Positions 36,140 through 44,003 of a stretch of DNA of 58,787 bases are shown in pieces (positions within the stretch are counted from its first letter, which is position 1; the number at the start of each line of letters is the position of its first letter). The translations under genes and the position numbers were made by a program. The notes under the pieces are model-generated. The model saw only the letters and a list, made by a program, of their open reading frames with translations, made no database searches and had not been told where the DNA came from. This DNA is from Candidatus Gemmiger stercorigallinarum (GTDB taxonomy: Bacteria > Bacillota > Clostridia > Oscillospirales > Ruminococcaceae): NCBI GenBank assembly GCA_019119495.1, contig DWWX01000010.1, positions 1-58,787 on the forward strand. The letters are read 5' to 3'.

Positions 36140-36982
36140 TCACCCGCCGTCCCGCGCCTCGTACATCTGCTCCACCGTGCAGAAATGGTATCCCTGCCCG
36201 CGGAACCAGTCGATGACCGCCGGCAGGGCCTTTACCGTGGCGTCGGTTTTGGCGGTGTCGTGCATCAGCACCACGCACAGGTCGCGACCTTCGGCGTCGC
36301 GCCGGATGTTTGCCAGGATCTGGTCCGCGTCGGGGTCCCCGCCGGCGGCGTCCTCGGCCGACACGTTCCAGTCGATCCACTCGTAGCCTTTTTCCTCCGC
36401 CTCGCGGATCAGCTGCTGCATGATGCCGCTGCCGCCGTATTTGTGGCTGACGGTGTTGGTGCTGCCGCCGGGGAAGCGCAGCCAGTGGATGTTTTCCACA
36501 TCCACATAGGGCGAGATGGCCTGCCGTAGCGCCTTGATGTCCAGCCAGAACGCCTCGCTGCCGGCATAGATCTGCGAATACTTGTGGGTGGCGCTGTGCA
36601 GGGCCACCTGGTGGCCTTCGGCCTGGATGTCGGCCAGCAGCGGCAGATAGTCCCGGTTGACCTCCTGCGCCACCACAAAAAAGGTAGCGGGCACGTCCCG
36701 GTCGGCCAGGATATCCAAGATCGGCCGGGTGTTGGGGGACGGCCCGTCGTCAAAGGTCAGGCAGGCGATCTTCAGCATCATGGCCTCGGCCGCATCATCG
36801 CCGGCGTCGGCGGGGGCCTGCACCGCAAACACGTCGTTGGGGATGGCGGTCTCCCCCGCCCCGGCCTGCGGCAGCCCGCCGGCCAACAGCCCCCATCCGC
36901 ACAGCGACAGCGCGCACACCGCGCCGAACCACAGCCCCAGGCCCCACCGTTTCCATGCCAGTTTGTCCGGCGTGCGTTTCAT
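36140..36982 (-). CDS. Polysaccharide deacetylase (NodB/CE4 family)
   Basis: This 280-residue protein has an N-terminal membrane anchor or signal (about residues 14-36) and a NodB domain with CLTFDDGPSPNTR (catalytic base and metal Asp), the metal site HSATH (His-x3-His), LRFPGGSTN (Arg/Pro-Gly motif) and a C-terminal VVLMHDTAKTD carrying the catalytic His. Such enzymes remove N-acetyl groups from peptidoglycan or other envelope glycans; the closest types are the PdaA/PgdA group. ATG 36982 has GGGGGAG upstream. It is monocistronic and diverges from the GNAT gene. Confidence 0.93.
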   Translation of the reverse strand: MKRTPDKLAWKRWGLGLWFGAVCALSLCGWGLLAGGLPQAGAGETAIPNDVFAVQAPADAGDDAAEAMMLKIACLTFDDGPSPNTRPILDILADRDVPATFFVVAQEVNRDYLPLLADIQAEGHQVALHSATHKYSQIYAGSEAFWLDIKALRQAISPYVDVENIHWLRFPGGSTNTVSHKYGGSGIMQQLIREAEEKGYEWIDWNVSAEDAAGGDPDADQILANIRRDAEGRDLCVVLMHDTAKTDATVKALPAVIDWFRGQGYHFCTVEQMYEARDGG

Positions 36983-37088
36983 ACAGACTCCCCCTGTCAA
37001 TGCGGGCGGCGGGCAGGCGCCCCCGCGTTTCCTGCTGTATCTGTACGCGGCGGCCGGGCAGTTTATGAACCCACAGCCGGCCCGCCGC

Positions 37089-37117
37089 TTGCCCCGCACC
37101 GCCCGCGGGTGTATACT
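37089..37117 (+). promoter_or_regulatory. Promoter of the GNAT-PPOX gene pair
   Basis: TTGCCC (37089-37094), 17 bp, TATACT (37112-37117), 51 bp before the ATG. Confidence 0.7.
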
Positions 37118-37167
37118 GGATACGCAAAACCGTGATATGCCACACTGTCCATCCGGGAGGGAGCACC

Positions 37168-37638
37168 ATGACCGTCCGACTTGCCCAAACCAAAGACATC
37201 CCCCGCATCCACGCGCTGCTGCGTCAGGTGGAGGAGGTGCACCACCGCATCCGCCCCGACCTGTTCCGGGACGGCGGCAGCAAGTACACCGACGGGGAGC
37301 TGGCCGCCATTTTGGCCGATGACAGCCGCCCCATCCTGGCTGCCGTGGACGGGGACGACCGGCTGGTGGGGTACGCTTTCTGCATCTTGCAGCAGCAGAA
37401 GGGCAGCACCGTGATGACCGACGTCAAGACGCTGTACATCGACGACCTGTGCGTGGACGAGGCGATGCGCGGGCAGCACATCGGCCGCACGCTGTACGAC
37501 GCCGCCGTGCAGTACGCCAAAGACCACGGCTGCTACAACCTGACGCTGAACGTCTGGGCCGGCAACGACAGCGCCAAACGCTTTTACGAGTCCTGCGGCC
37601 TGCGGCCGCTGAAATACGGCATGGAGACCATTTTGTGA
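37168..37638 (+). CDS. GNAT-family N-acetyltransferase
   Basis: This 156-residue acetyltransferase starts VRLAQTKDIPRIHALLRQV and has the acetyl-CoA-binding motif V(D)EAMRGQHIGRTLYDAA, followed by the typical LNVWAGNDSAKRFYESCGL. A compact single domain gives no substrate clue. GGGAGG lies 7 nt before ATG 37168. The PPOX-fold gene follows after 42 bp and is probably co-transcribed. Confidence 0.95.
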   Translation: MTVRLAQTKDIPRIHALLRQVEEVHHRIRPDLFRDGGSKYTDGELAAILADDSRPILAAVDGDDRLVGYAFCILQQQKGSTVMTDVKTLYIDDLCVDEAMRGQHIGRTLYDAAVQYAKDHGCYNLTLNVWAGNDSAKRFYESCGLRPLKYGMETIL

Positions 37639-37680
37639 CGCGCCGTCCCGGAAGCGCAGATCCGGCATAAGGAGACGCCC

Positions 37681-38109
37681 ATGGAAAAGCTGAACGCGGA
37701 AACCGCGCAGATCCTGAACGAACGCTTTGGAAAAGATACCGTCATTGCGCTGGCGACGGCGGAGGACGGCCGGCCGCATGTGCGGTATGTCAACGCGCTG
37801 TACAGCGACGGCTGTTTTTATGTGGTCACCCATCGGCTGTCCGGCAAAATGCGGCAGATCCGGCGCAGCCCGGCCGTGGCGGTCTGCGGCGACTGGTTCA
37901 CCGCCCACGGCGACGGCGCGGACCTGGGCGCCTGGAGCGCCCCCGGCAACGCGGCGCTGGCCGCCCGGCTGCGCACAGCCTTTGCCGGCTGGATCGGCAA
38001 TGGCCACAATGACCTGGCCGACGGGGATACCCGCATTTTGTGCATCCGGCTGACGGACGGCGTTTTGTTCCACCACGGCAGACGGTTCGACATTGATTTC
38101 CGCGCCTGA
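37681..38109 (+). CDS. Pyridoxamine 5'-phosphate oxidase-fold protein
   Basis: This 142-residue protein has a split-barrel flavin-binding fold: FGKDTVIALATAEDGRPHVRYVNALYSDGCFYVVTH resembles the FMN-binding half of PPOX proteins, then RQIRRSPAVAVCGDW. Catalysis cannot be assigned; members include flavoenzymes, haem-degrading enzymes and resistance proteins. AAGGAG lies 6 nt before the ATG. Confidence 0.88.
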   Translation: MEKLNAETAQILNERFGKDTVIALATAEDGRPHVRYVNALYSDGCFYVVTHRLSGKMRQIRRSPAVAVCGDWFTAHGDGADLGAWSAPGNAALAARLRTAFAGWIGNGHNDLADGDTRILCIRLTDGVLFHHGRRFDIDFRA

Positions 38110-38124
38110 CGTCCCCGCACCGTC

Positions 38125-38153
38125 TTGCCCGCACGCCGCCTTTTGGCTATAAT
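38125..38153 (+). promoter_or_regulatory. Promoter of cysK
   Basis: TTGCCC (38125-38130), 17 bp, TATAAT (38148-38153). No T-box or other leader RNA motif is visible between it and the gene. Confidence 0.75.
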
Positions 38154-38246
38154 AATGGGCATACGGCATACCGCCCGCACCGCGGCGCATACCATGGCCG
38201 CGGCGCGCTGTAAACAAAAACCCTGCCCCACAAAGGAGGTCACCCC

Positions 38247-39176
38247 ATGAGAATCGCATCCGGCATCGACGCGCTGGTCGGGCACACCCCGCTGGTTTAT
38301 CTGTCCAACTTTTCCGCCGCCCAGGGGCTGAAAACGCCGCTGGCAGCCAAACTGGAATACTGCAACCCCGCCGGCAGCGTCAAGGACCGGGTGGCCAAAG
38401 CCATGCTGGACCGGGCCGAGCGCGAAGGCAAGCTGACCCCCGGCGCCACCATCATCGAGCCTACCAGCGGCAACACCGGCATCGGGCTGGCGGCCATCGG
38501 CGCATCCCGCGGCTACCATGTGGTGCTGACCATGCCCGACACCATGAGCGTCGAGCGCCGCAACCTGCTGAAGGCTTTCGGGGCCGAGATCGTGCTGACC
38601 CCCGGCGCCAAAGGCATGGCCGGCGCCATCGAGAAAGCCAGCGAGCTGGCCGCCGCCACCCCCGGCAGCTTTGTGCCCGGCCAGTTCGAGAACCCGGTCA
38701 ACCCCGCCGCCCACCGCGCCACCACCGGCCCGGAGATCTGGCACGACACCTACGGCCAGGTGGACATTTTTGTGGCGGGCGTGGGCACCGGCGGCACCAT
38801 CAGCGGCGTGGGCAGCTACCTGAAAGCCCAGAACCCCAACGTGAAGGTCATTGCCGTGGAGCCTGCCGGCAGCCCCGTCCTGAGCGGCGGCCAGGCCGGC
38901 CCCCACGGCCTGCAGGGCATCGGCGCGGGCTTTGTGCCCGAAACGCTGGACACCCGCGTTTACGACGAGATCATCCCCGTGACCGAACAGGACGCCTACG
39001 CCGCCGGGCGCGAGATCGCGCGGCGGGACGGCTTTCTGGTGGGCATCAGCTCCGGCGCGGCGGCCTGGGCGGCGGCGCAGGTGGCCGCCCGCCCCGAAAA
39101 CGCCGGCAAGCTGGTGGTGGTGCTGCTGCCCGACACCGGCGACCGCTACCTGTCCACCCCGATGTTTGCTGACTGA
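38247..39176 (+). CDS. cysK: Cysteine synthase A (O-acetylserine sulfhydrylase)
   Basis: This 309-residue PLP enzyme makes cysteine from O-acetylserine and sulfide. It has the PLP lysine in [14 protein letters not shown], the substrate loop [12 protein letters not shown], the glycine-rich phosphate cup [12 protein letters not shown] and the C-terminal [11 protein letters not shown]. The length is typical. AAAGGAGG lies 6 nt before the ATG. No cysE is adjacent, and it has its own promoter. Confidence 0.97.
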   Translation: MRIASGIDALVGHTPLVYLSNFSAAQGLKTPLAAKLEYCNPAGSVKDRVAKAMLDRAEREGKLTPGATIIEPTSGNTGIGLAAIGASRGYHVVLTMPDTMSVERRNLLKAFGAEIVLTPGAKGMAGAIEKASELAAATPGSFVPGQFENPVNPAAHRATTGPEIWHDTYGQVDIFVAGVGTGGTISGVGSYLKAQNPNVKVIAVEPAGSPVLSGGQAGPHGLQGIGAGFVPETLDTRVYDEIIPVTEQDAYAAGREIARRDGFLVGISSGAAAWAAAQVAARPENAGKLVVVLLPDTGDRYLSTPMFAD

Positions 39177-39562
39177 ACCGGCCCGGCCGCGTTTTCCGGT
39201 TTCAAACCGGGCGTACAGCATCCTCAAAAAAGCATTCGGCCATACGCGCGGCGGCGTCCTGCGGCGTCGCCCGCGCAGTTTGGCCGGGTGTTTTTTGTTG
39301 TCCTTTGTGTTGCAAAACTTGAATTTTGACACCGTATACGCTTTTTTCCAATCGTGCGTATCCCGGAAAAGAAAAACCGACCGGATCGTAAAATTTCCGC
39401 GCGGCCGCAAACGGACAGGAATAACGCGCAAGGCCGCCGAAACGGGGTCCGCCGCGAAAAAATGACGAAAAATATGGCCGTCCCGCTTGAGAAATGACCG
39501 AAATTGAATTAAAATGAACAAAAGTGAAATTTTGCGGTCATTTTGCGGACAGGAGGATATCC
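39177..39562. other. 386-bp gene-free stretch before the HTH regulator
   Basis: After cysK there is only an imperfect GC-rich hairpin near 39243-39280, which may end its transcript. The stretch then becomes AT-rich and holds the regulator's promoter and an inverted repeat (see 39487-39543). An open frame at 39166-39465 has no ribosome binding site and an implausible basic composition, so I do not call it. Confidence 0.6.
39487..39543 (+). promoter_or_regulatory. Promoter with 9-bp inverted repeat, HTH regulator gene
   Basis: TTGAGA (39487-39492), 17 bp, TAAAAT (39510-39515). An inverted repeat AAATGACCG (39492-39500) / CGGTCATTT (39535-39543) brackets the -10 and the likely start site with a 34-bp gap. 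Placement around the promoter of a DNA-binding protein gene suggests autoregulation. Confidence 0.68.
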
Positions 39563-41029
39563 ATGCCAGAGAAAAACCGGTTCAGCAGGCTGCTGAAGCA
39601 TCTGCTGACAACGGCGGAGATCAAAAACTATACGCTGGCACAGCAGCTGAGTTACGACGTATCCTATATCAGCAAATGGACCAGCGGACAAATGCTTCCC
39701 CCGGAAAAAAACCGGCGCAAAGTCCTGCGGGGCATCAGCGACTGTATCGCCGCCGGATGCGCCGGAGACGGACTGAGCCGGCTGATGCAGGAATATCAGG
39801 TAACCAGCCGCGAAACACTCCGCCAGGCGCTGTACGACAATCTGAAGGCCGAGTACAGCTACGTGCGGGAGATTCAGACCCACGCCGGCACCGACGTCGC
39901 GCCGCGGCTGCTGTTTTTTCCCGAGATCCGGTTGGAGCAGTACACCGCGCTGATGCGCCACCCGGTGCTGCGGCGCGTCAGCGCTTTGAACGCGGTAGGA
40001 GTCTTCGATCTTTTTTCGATGGAGCGTTCTTATCAGTTTATGATTGCCGAATCGGAGGATCGGCATCCGCCCCAGAACGGCTGGTACCGGGACGTACATT
40101 ATGCCATGCTGGTGGATGTGGGGCCGGACAAGCTGACCTCCCCCTATGACACGCTGTTTCTGGTGGAGATGCTCAGCCAAAACAGCTGCATCGACTTCCA
40201 GCTGTACGGCGGCAAGCAGGCCGCAGGCCGCGCCATGTTCGCCGTGCAGGACGGCTTTGCCATCTCCGGGATGCTGATGGGCGGCGAACACTGCGTCTCG
40301 GTGGCGATGACCGAAGCGCCGGACAGCTGCAGCGTGCTGTACCGCTGCCTGACGTCGCTTTGCAGCCGCGAACGCCTGTTGTTCCACAGGCAGACCATGC
40401 GGCGGCTGCTGGAGGAGCGCGTCTATACGCGCGGGCTGCTTTCCATGCAGCAGCATTGGATGATCGGCCGGATTACCGAGCATCTCCTGCCGGAGGATCT
40501 GCTGGAGGAACTGCTGCCCCAGCTTGCGCAGGCGTCCGACCTCCCCCCTGCCGAGGAACTGCGCAAATTCCATCGCCTGGCCTGCAGCGCGGTCAAAACG
40601 TCCCGCATCCAAATCCTTTTGTACAGCACGGCCCTGCTGGATCTGATCGCCGAACGGCAGGCGGATCTGTTTGACCGCAGGATCCGCTTGACCGCCGGCC
40701 AGGTTATACGCTGTCTGGAACACGTCGCGCAGCTGTGCCGAAACCGCGGCGGCGCCGAGATCCGGCTTGCCACCGGAAAACTTTTGCCGGACTCTGAAAT
40801 TTCGACAAAACATTGTGTTTTTTTGAGCGACTCCGCTCCGTTGCTGCGGCTGAACGACCCATACAACAATCTGTACACCTTCAACCGACCGGAACTTTGC
40901 GCCTCTTTCGCGCGGACCCTCGCGCTGCTCTGGCAGGGCCGCAGCAGCGCCCTGCTGACCGACCGCGGCGAGATCGCCTCCGCGCTCGAGGCCATACGCG
41001 AACACGCGCAGGCCGAAACGTCGCAATGA
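39563..41029 (+). CDS. Large HTH (XRE-like) transcriptional regulator
   Basis: This 488-residue protein has an N-terminal lambda-repressor-like helix-turn-helix (about residues 8-60; YTLAQQLSYDVSYISKWTSGQ, the last helix being the recognition helix). About 400 residues follow in a mostly helical region that I cannot assign, with several Cys and Met-rich parts (CIDFQLYGGKQAAGRAMFAVQDG, SCSVLYRCLTSLCSRERLLF). It could be a sensor-fused regulator. AGGAGG lies 6 nt before the ATG. The adenylate-forming ligase downstream, beyond a terminator-like hairpin and a MITE-like element, is a possible target. Confidence 0.8.
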   Translation: MPEKNRFSRLLKHLLTTAEIKNYTLAQQLSYDVSYISKWTSGQMLPPEKNRRKVLRGISDCIAAGCAGDGLSRLMQEYQVTSRETLRQALYDNLKAEYSYVREIQTHAGTDVAPRLLFFPEIRLEQYTALMRHPVLRRVSALNAVGVFDLFSMERSYQFMIAESEDRHPPQNGWYRDVHYAMLVDVGPDKLTSPYDTLFLVEMLSQNSCIDFQLYGGKQAAGRAMFAVQDGFAISGMLMGGEHCVSVAMTEAPDSCSVLYRCLTSLCSRERLLFHRQTMRRLLEERVYTRGLLSMQQHWMIGRITEHLLPEDLLEELLPQLAQASDLPPAEELRKFHRLACSAVKTSRIQILLYSTALLDLIAERQADLFDRRIRLTAGQVIRCLEHVAQLCRNRGGAEIRLATGKLLPDSEISTKHCVFLSDSAPLLRLNDPYNNLYTFNRPELCASFARTLALLWQGRSSALLTDRGEIASALEAIREHAQAETSQ

Positions 41030-41111
41030 CCGCCGCTTTTTGTCTTCTGGCCGGGATTCATATTGTTTCATCCGCATTCCGCCTCTGATCCGGCGCCGCA
41101 ATGCTATACTG

Positions 41112-41144
41112 AACACGGCCCCCGACGGCGTCGGGGGCCGTGTT
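41112..41144 (+). terminator. Long hairpin after the HTH regulator
   Basis: A 15-bp perfect stem AACACGGCCCCCGAC / GTCGGGGGCCGTGTT with a GGC loop lies 82 bp after the stop codon. The following CCGTTG is not a clear T-tract, so termination strength is uncertain. Confidence 0.65.
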
Positions 41145-41225
41145 CCGTTGCAGGGCGTATCCGGTACGCCTTGGAGAGGATCTCCCCGCCGGCGCGCCCA
41201 CAGAAAACCGTCGCTTTGTCCTTTA

Positions 41226-41397
41226 GGGTGTATCGGATAAATCAAAAGCGCCAAAGCCAAAATCTCCATTCCCGAAAAAACAGCGGATGCAAGTCGCGAA
41301 ACCGCCGCAACACTTGATGGTTTGCAAAGCCCCGCAACGCGGCAAACGCCGCTTTTTCGCAGAATCGGACCGTGCTGTGGATTTTTCAGATACACCC
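41226..41397. mobile_element. MITE-like element or insertion sequence remnant, 172 bp
   Basis: The ends GGGTGTATCGGATAAATC (41226-41243) and, inverted, GGGTGTATCTGAAAAATC (41380-41397) match at 16 of 18 positions, with weaker similarity continuing inward for about 8 bp. There is no transposase frame. The interior has a further imperfect inverted match (AAAAGCG near 41244 and CGCTTTTT near 41350). I see no clear target-site duplication. Confidence 0.6.
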
Positions 41398-41512
41398 GAA
41401 TTTCAGGCCGCGTCCCCGACGGGTTCCTCAGATATGGAACAAAAAAGTCCGCCGCGCCACGTCAAAAGAAAGAAGAAAGAAAAAAAAGAAGAAGAAAAAG
41501 GAGAATGCGATT

Positions 41513-43279
41513 ATGAGCGCCCCCTCTATGACCGGCAAACCCAGCATCGACCGTCCCTGGATGCAGTACTATCCCGAAATGCTGCAGCGGATGATCCACA
41601 TGCCCGACTGCACGATCCAGGAATATCTGCGCCGCAACTGCCCCGGCGACCGTGTGACCGCCATAGAATTCTACGGCAGCCAGATCGATTGGAGTACCGT
41701 ATTCGACAAGGCGGAGGATACCGCCCGCGCCCTGCGCGCGCTTGGCTTTGGGGAGGGCGATCAGATCCCGGTCTTTCTCTCGTCTATCCCTGAATTCATT
41801 TATCTGTTGCTGGCCGCCGAAACGATCGGCGCGTCCTTGCTGTGCCGGGACAACACGCTGAAAGAAAACGTCGAAGCGGTGCGCAAGTCCGGCGCCCGGG
41901 CGATGATCGCGCAGGATTGGCTTTCGCAGGACGAATGGGGGCGCTATCTGGCCGACACCCAAGTGGAGGAGGTCGTTTTGGTTGACGCCTGCAATTCCTG
42001 CCATCGCAGCGCCATGCCCGACTATGTACGCGACAATCTGGACCGCTGCTATCCCGCCGAGAAAGCGCACGGCCCAAAAACCATGAGCTGGGATGCCTTC
42101 CTGGCCAAGGGGGGACAGTATGCCGGCCCCGTGGCCGCCCCTGTCGACATCGACCGGCCGCTGTTCCGCGCTTACACCAGCGGTTCCACAGGCCCCTCCA
42201 AGCAGGTGATCCATTCCGCGCATACCATGCTGTCGGTGGTGGCGCAGATGAATTTTTATGCCGGTTCCACCCAGTACCGTCCCACCTGGATGATCACCTG
42301 CCTGCCGCCCACGCTGGTGGCGGTGGTGGCTTCGATGATGCTGATGCCGCTGGCTTCCAACAAGCTGCTGATCCTGGATCCCTACTGCGCCCCCAAGGAC
42401 GTCGATCTGGAACTGATGCGCTACCGCCCCAACAGCTGGCCCATCATCCCCATGTTTATCGAGACCGTCATGCGCAACGGCCGTATGCCGGATGACTACG
42501 ACCTGTCTCATCTGACCGCCGCCGGCGCGGGGTCCGAGTCTTATAACAACAACCAGATGCGCCGGGCACAGAAATTCCTGGAAGACCACAACTGCCACAT
42601 CCGCTTTACCACCGGCTATGGCAACAGTGAGGCCGGCTCCAACGTTTCGCTGCCGCTGGCGCCCCACCCAATGGGCAACGGCAATGTAGGCGTACCGCTG
42701 CTGCACAACCTCACCAGTGTGTTCGAGCCCGGTACCCAAAACGAACTGACCTATGACCAGATGGGCGAGATCTGCATCAGCGGCCCCGGCCTGATGCTGG
42801 GCTACGACAGCCCCGAGGCCACCGCCAAAGCGCTGCAAAAGCACGCCGACGGGCGCGTCTGGCTGCACACCGGCGACATCGGATACATGAACAAGGACGG
42901 CGTGATTTATGTTCAGACCCGCGGCAAAGCGCCGCGCTTCGGCGGCGGAGACCTGGCCACCCTTCCCATGGAAAACATCGTGGCCGACGCGGATATTGAC
43001 GGCATCGACGACGAATTTTTCGTGATTGTGCCGGATGTGGAACATACCGGGTATTTCCTGCCCTATCTGTTTGTTGTGCTGAAGGACGGCTATACGCTGG
43101 CAGACATTGAAAAACCGGTGCGCGCCTGCTTGAAAGAGTATATGCAGCCGGTGGAGATCCGCCAGCTGAAAGAGCGCCCCTTCTTCCACTTCAAAACCAA
43201 CCGTATCGGCCTGACCCAGAAGATCCTGGCTGAGACGACCTGCAAAAGCAACGAGATGGCCGCCCTGAACGGCAAATGA
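41513..43279 (+). CDS. Class I adenylate-forming enzyme (acyl/aryl-CoA ligase-like)
   Basis: This 588-residue protein of the ANL superfamily activates a carboxylic acid as an acyl-adenylate. Core motifs: A3 P-loop YTSGSTGPSKQ, A5 TTGYGNSEAGSN, A7 LHTGDIGYM, A8-like hinge RGKAPRFGGGDLATLP and C-terminal HFKTNRIGLTQK with a candidate catalytic Lys. The hinge differs from the common RxDDxIKxxG form. There is no carrier protein, thiolase or CoA-transferase nearby, so substrate and acceptor are unknown; bile acid, fatty acid or aryl acid are all possible. ATG 41513 follows AAAAAGGAGA. Confidence 0.92.
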   Translation: MSAPSMTGKPSIDRPWMQYYPEMLQRMIHMPDCTIQEYLRRNCPGDRVTAIEFYGSQIDWSTVFDKAEDTARALRALGFGEGDQIPVFLSSIPEFIYLLLAAETIGASLLCRDNTLKENVEAVRKSGARAMIAQDWLSQDEWGRYLADTQVEEVVLVDACNSCHRSAMPDYVRDNLDRCYPAEKAHGPKTMSWDAFLAKGGQYAGPVAAPVDIDRPLFRAYTSGSTGPSKQVIHSAHTMLSVVAQMNFYAGSTQYRPTWMITCLPPTLVAVVASMMLMPLASNKLLILDPYCAPKDVDLELMRYRPNSWPIIPMFIETVMRNGRMPDDYDLSHLTAAGAGSESYNNNQMRRAQKFLEDHNCHIRFTTGYGNSEAGSNVSLPLAPHPMGNGNVGVPLLHNLTSVFEPGTQNELTYDQMGEICISGPGLMLGYDSPEATAKALQKHADGRVWLHTGDIGYMNKDGVIYVQTRGKAPRFGGGDLATLPMENIVADADIDGIDDEFFVIVPDVEHTGYFLPYLFVVLKDGYTLADIEKPVRACLKEYMQPVEIRQLKERPFFHFKTNRIGLTQKILAETTCKSNEMAALNGK

Positions 43280-43345
43280 GCAATGCGGTTTCCCGCCCGG
43301 AAAATCATCGTCGGGACACCCCTTGGCGCGCCCGGCAAAAAAAGC

Positions 43346-43374
43346 TTGACTTTTCCCTTGGGATATGCTAGCAT
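43346..43374 (+). promoter_or_regulatory. Promoter of tRNA-Leu
   Basis: TTGACT (43346-43351), 17 bp, TAGCAT (43369-43374), 41 bp before the tRNA. Confidence 0.8.
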
Positions 43375-43414
43375 CTTTTTTGCGATGCCGACACACCGTG
43401 CCGGCGTCGCCTAT

Positions 43415-43498
43415 GCGGAAGTGCTGGAATCGGCAGACAGGCACGTTTGAGGTGCGTGTGTCCATGACGTGTGGGTTCAAGTCCCATCTTCCGCACCA
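43415..43498 (+). tRNA. tRNA-Leu (anticodon GAG)
   Basis: The acceptor arms GCGGAAG / CTTCCGC pair, the anticodon stem CACGT / GCGTG holds loop TTGAGGT (anticodon GAG), and the long variable arm is typical of class II tRNAs. The T-loop reads GGGTTCAAGTCCC. CCA is encoded (43496-43498), unlike in the tRNA-Pro and tRNA-Gln genes here. Confidence 0.96.
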
Positions 43499-43500
43499 AC

Positions 43501-43538
43501 AAAAAGACGCTGGAATGTTGGTTCCGGCGTCTTTTTTT
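43501..43538 (+). terminator. Rho-independent terminator of tRNA-Leu
   Basis: The stem AAAAAGACGC / GCGTCTTTTT with an inner GGAA/TTCC pairing is followed by a run of T. Confidence 0.93.
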
Positions 43539-43600
43539 GTGTAAGTACACATTCCGGTACACGTCCATGCCCCGCTCCGATCCGCCCGACAGGGCGAAGT

Positions 43601-43627
43601 CAGCGTGTCGAGTTTCTCGACACGCTG
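43601..43627 (+). repeat. Perfect 12-bp hairpin
   Basis: CAGCGTGTCGAG and CTCGACACGCTG are separated by TTT. There is no T-tract, so it is a structural element of the region rather than a terminator. Confidence 0.85.
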
Positions 43628-43896
43628 CAAAAGGGGCAACAGCCGCGCACGGCTGCGCCTACCGCGTCTGTTTCCCCTTTTGGGAACCCCTTCGACAAAA
43701 TTTTACGGCAAATCGCGCACTCGGAGCACAGCTCCTCGCACACAATTTGCCGCAAAATTTCCCTGTCGGTGTCGCCGTCGTCGGCGCACTGCGCCCGCAG
43801 GCGCGTTTCGGAGGCCAACCGGGCCGTAAGGCCCGGCTCTTAGGCCGGAGATTGTCCGCCGACGGCGACAGATTTTGAACTTTTTCGACAGTCTGG

Positions 43897-43926
43897 ATCC
43901 GCCCAACAGGGCGGATTTTTGCTTTT
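43897..43926 (+). terminator. Rho-independent terminator ending the structured stretch
   Basis: The stem ATCCGCCC / GGGCGGAT with an AACA loop is followed by TTTTGCTTTTT. No gene lies directly upstream, which implies that the structured stretch itself is transcribed. Confidence 0.82.
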
Positions 43927-43964
43927 TCTGCAACCAAACGGCGGCAGGCTGCGTATAGAAGGGT

Positions 43965-43976
43965 GAAACATGTTTC
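43965..43976. promoter_or_regulatory. Palindrome GAAACATGTTTC upstream of the sigma factor gene
   Basis: A perfect 12-bp palindrome lies 27 bp before the sigma factor ATG. It may be an operator or part of an autoregulated ECF promoter; I cannot assign a clear -35/-10 pair. Confidence 0.45.
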
Positions 43977-44003
43977 GACAGAAAACCGAAGGAAGGTGAA
44001 GGC

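Larger units (their letters stand above)
41030..41512. other. 483-bp gene-free stretch: hairpin, MITE-like element, polypurine leader
   Basis: In order this stretch holds a 15-bp hairpin (41112-41144), a 172-bp element with inverted ends (41226-41397), and an uninterrupted purine tract (41464-41505) leading to the ligase start. I see no complete promoter directly before the ligase, so its transcription may begin upstream of or within the element. Confidence 0.65.
43539..44003. other. Structured non-coding stretch before the sigma factor gene
   Basis: No credible gene. Direct repeats GATCCGCCCGACAGGGCG (43579-43596) and GATCCGCCCAACAGGGCG (43896-43913) differ at one base and frame about 300 bp with successive hairpins. 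These are a 12-bp stem (43601-43627); a symmetrical cruciform-like stem (43698-43713 with 43745-43760, inner GGAGC/GCTCC); and a stem 43770-43779 with 43861-43870 enclosing CCGGGCC-GTAA-GGCCCGG (43819-43836). The last repeat is itself a terminator (43897-43916). It could be a structured RNA or a palindromic intergenic repeat. Confidence 0.65.

Noticed and set aside
38110..38246. T-box or other cysteine-responsive leader before cysK
   Set aside because: The region is short and lacks a T-box sequence or a terminator; only a plain promoter and GC-rich inverted stretches are seen.
39166..39465. Open frame of 99 codons after cysK
   Set aside because: It overlaps the cysK end, has no Shine-Dalgarno sequence, and an Arg/Lys-rich composition without a domain. 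It looks like non-coding DNA with regulatory sites.
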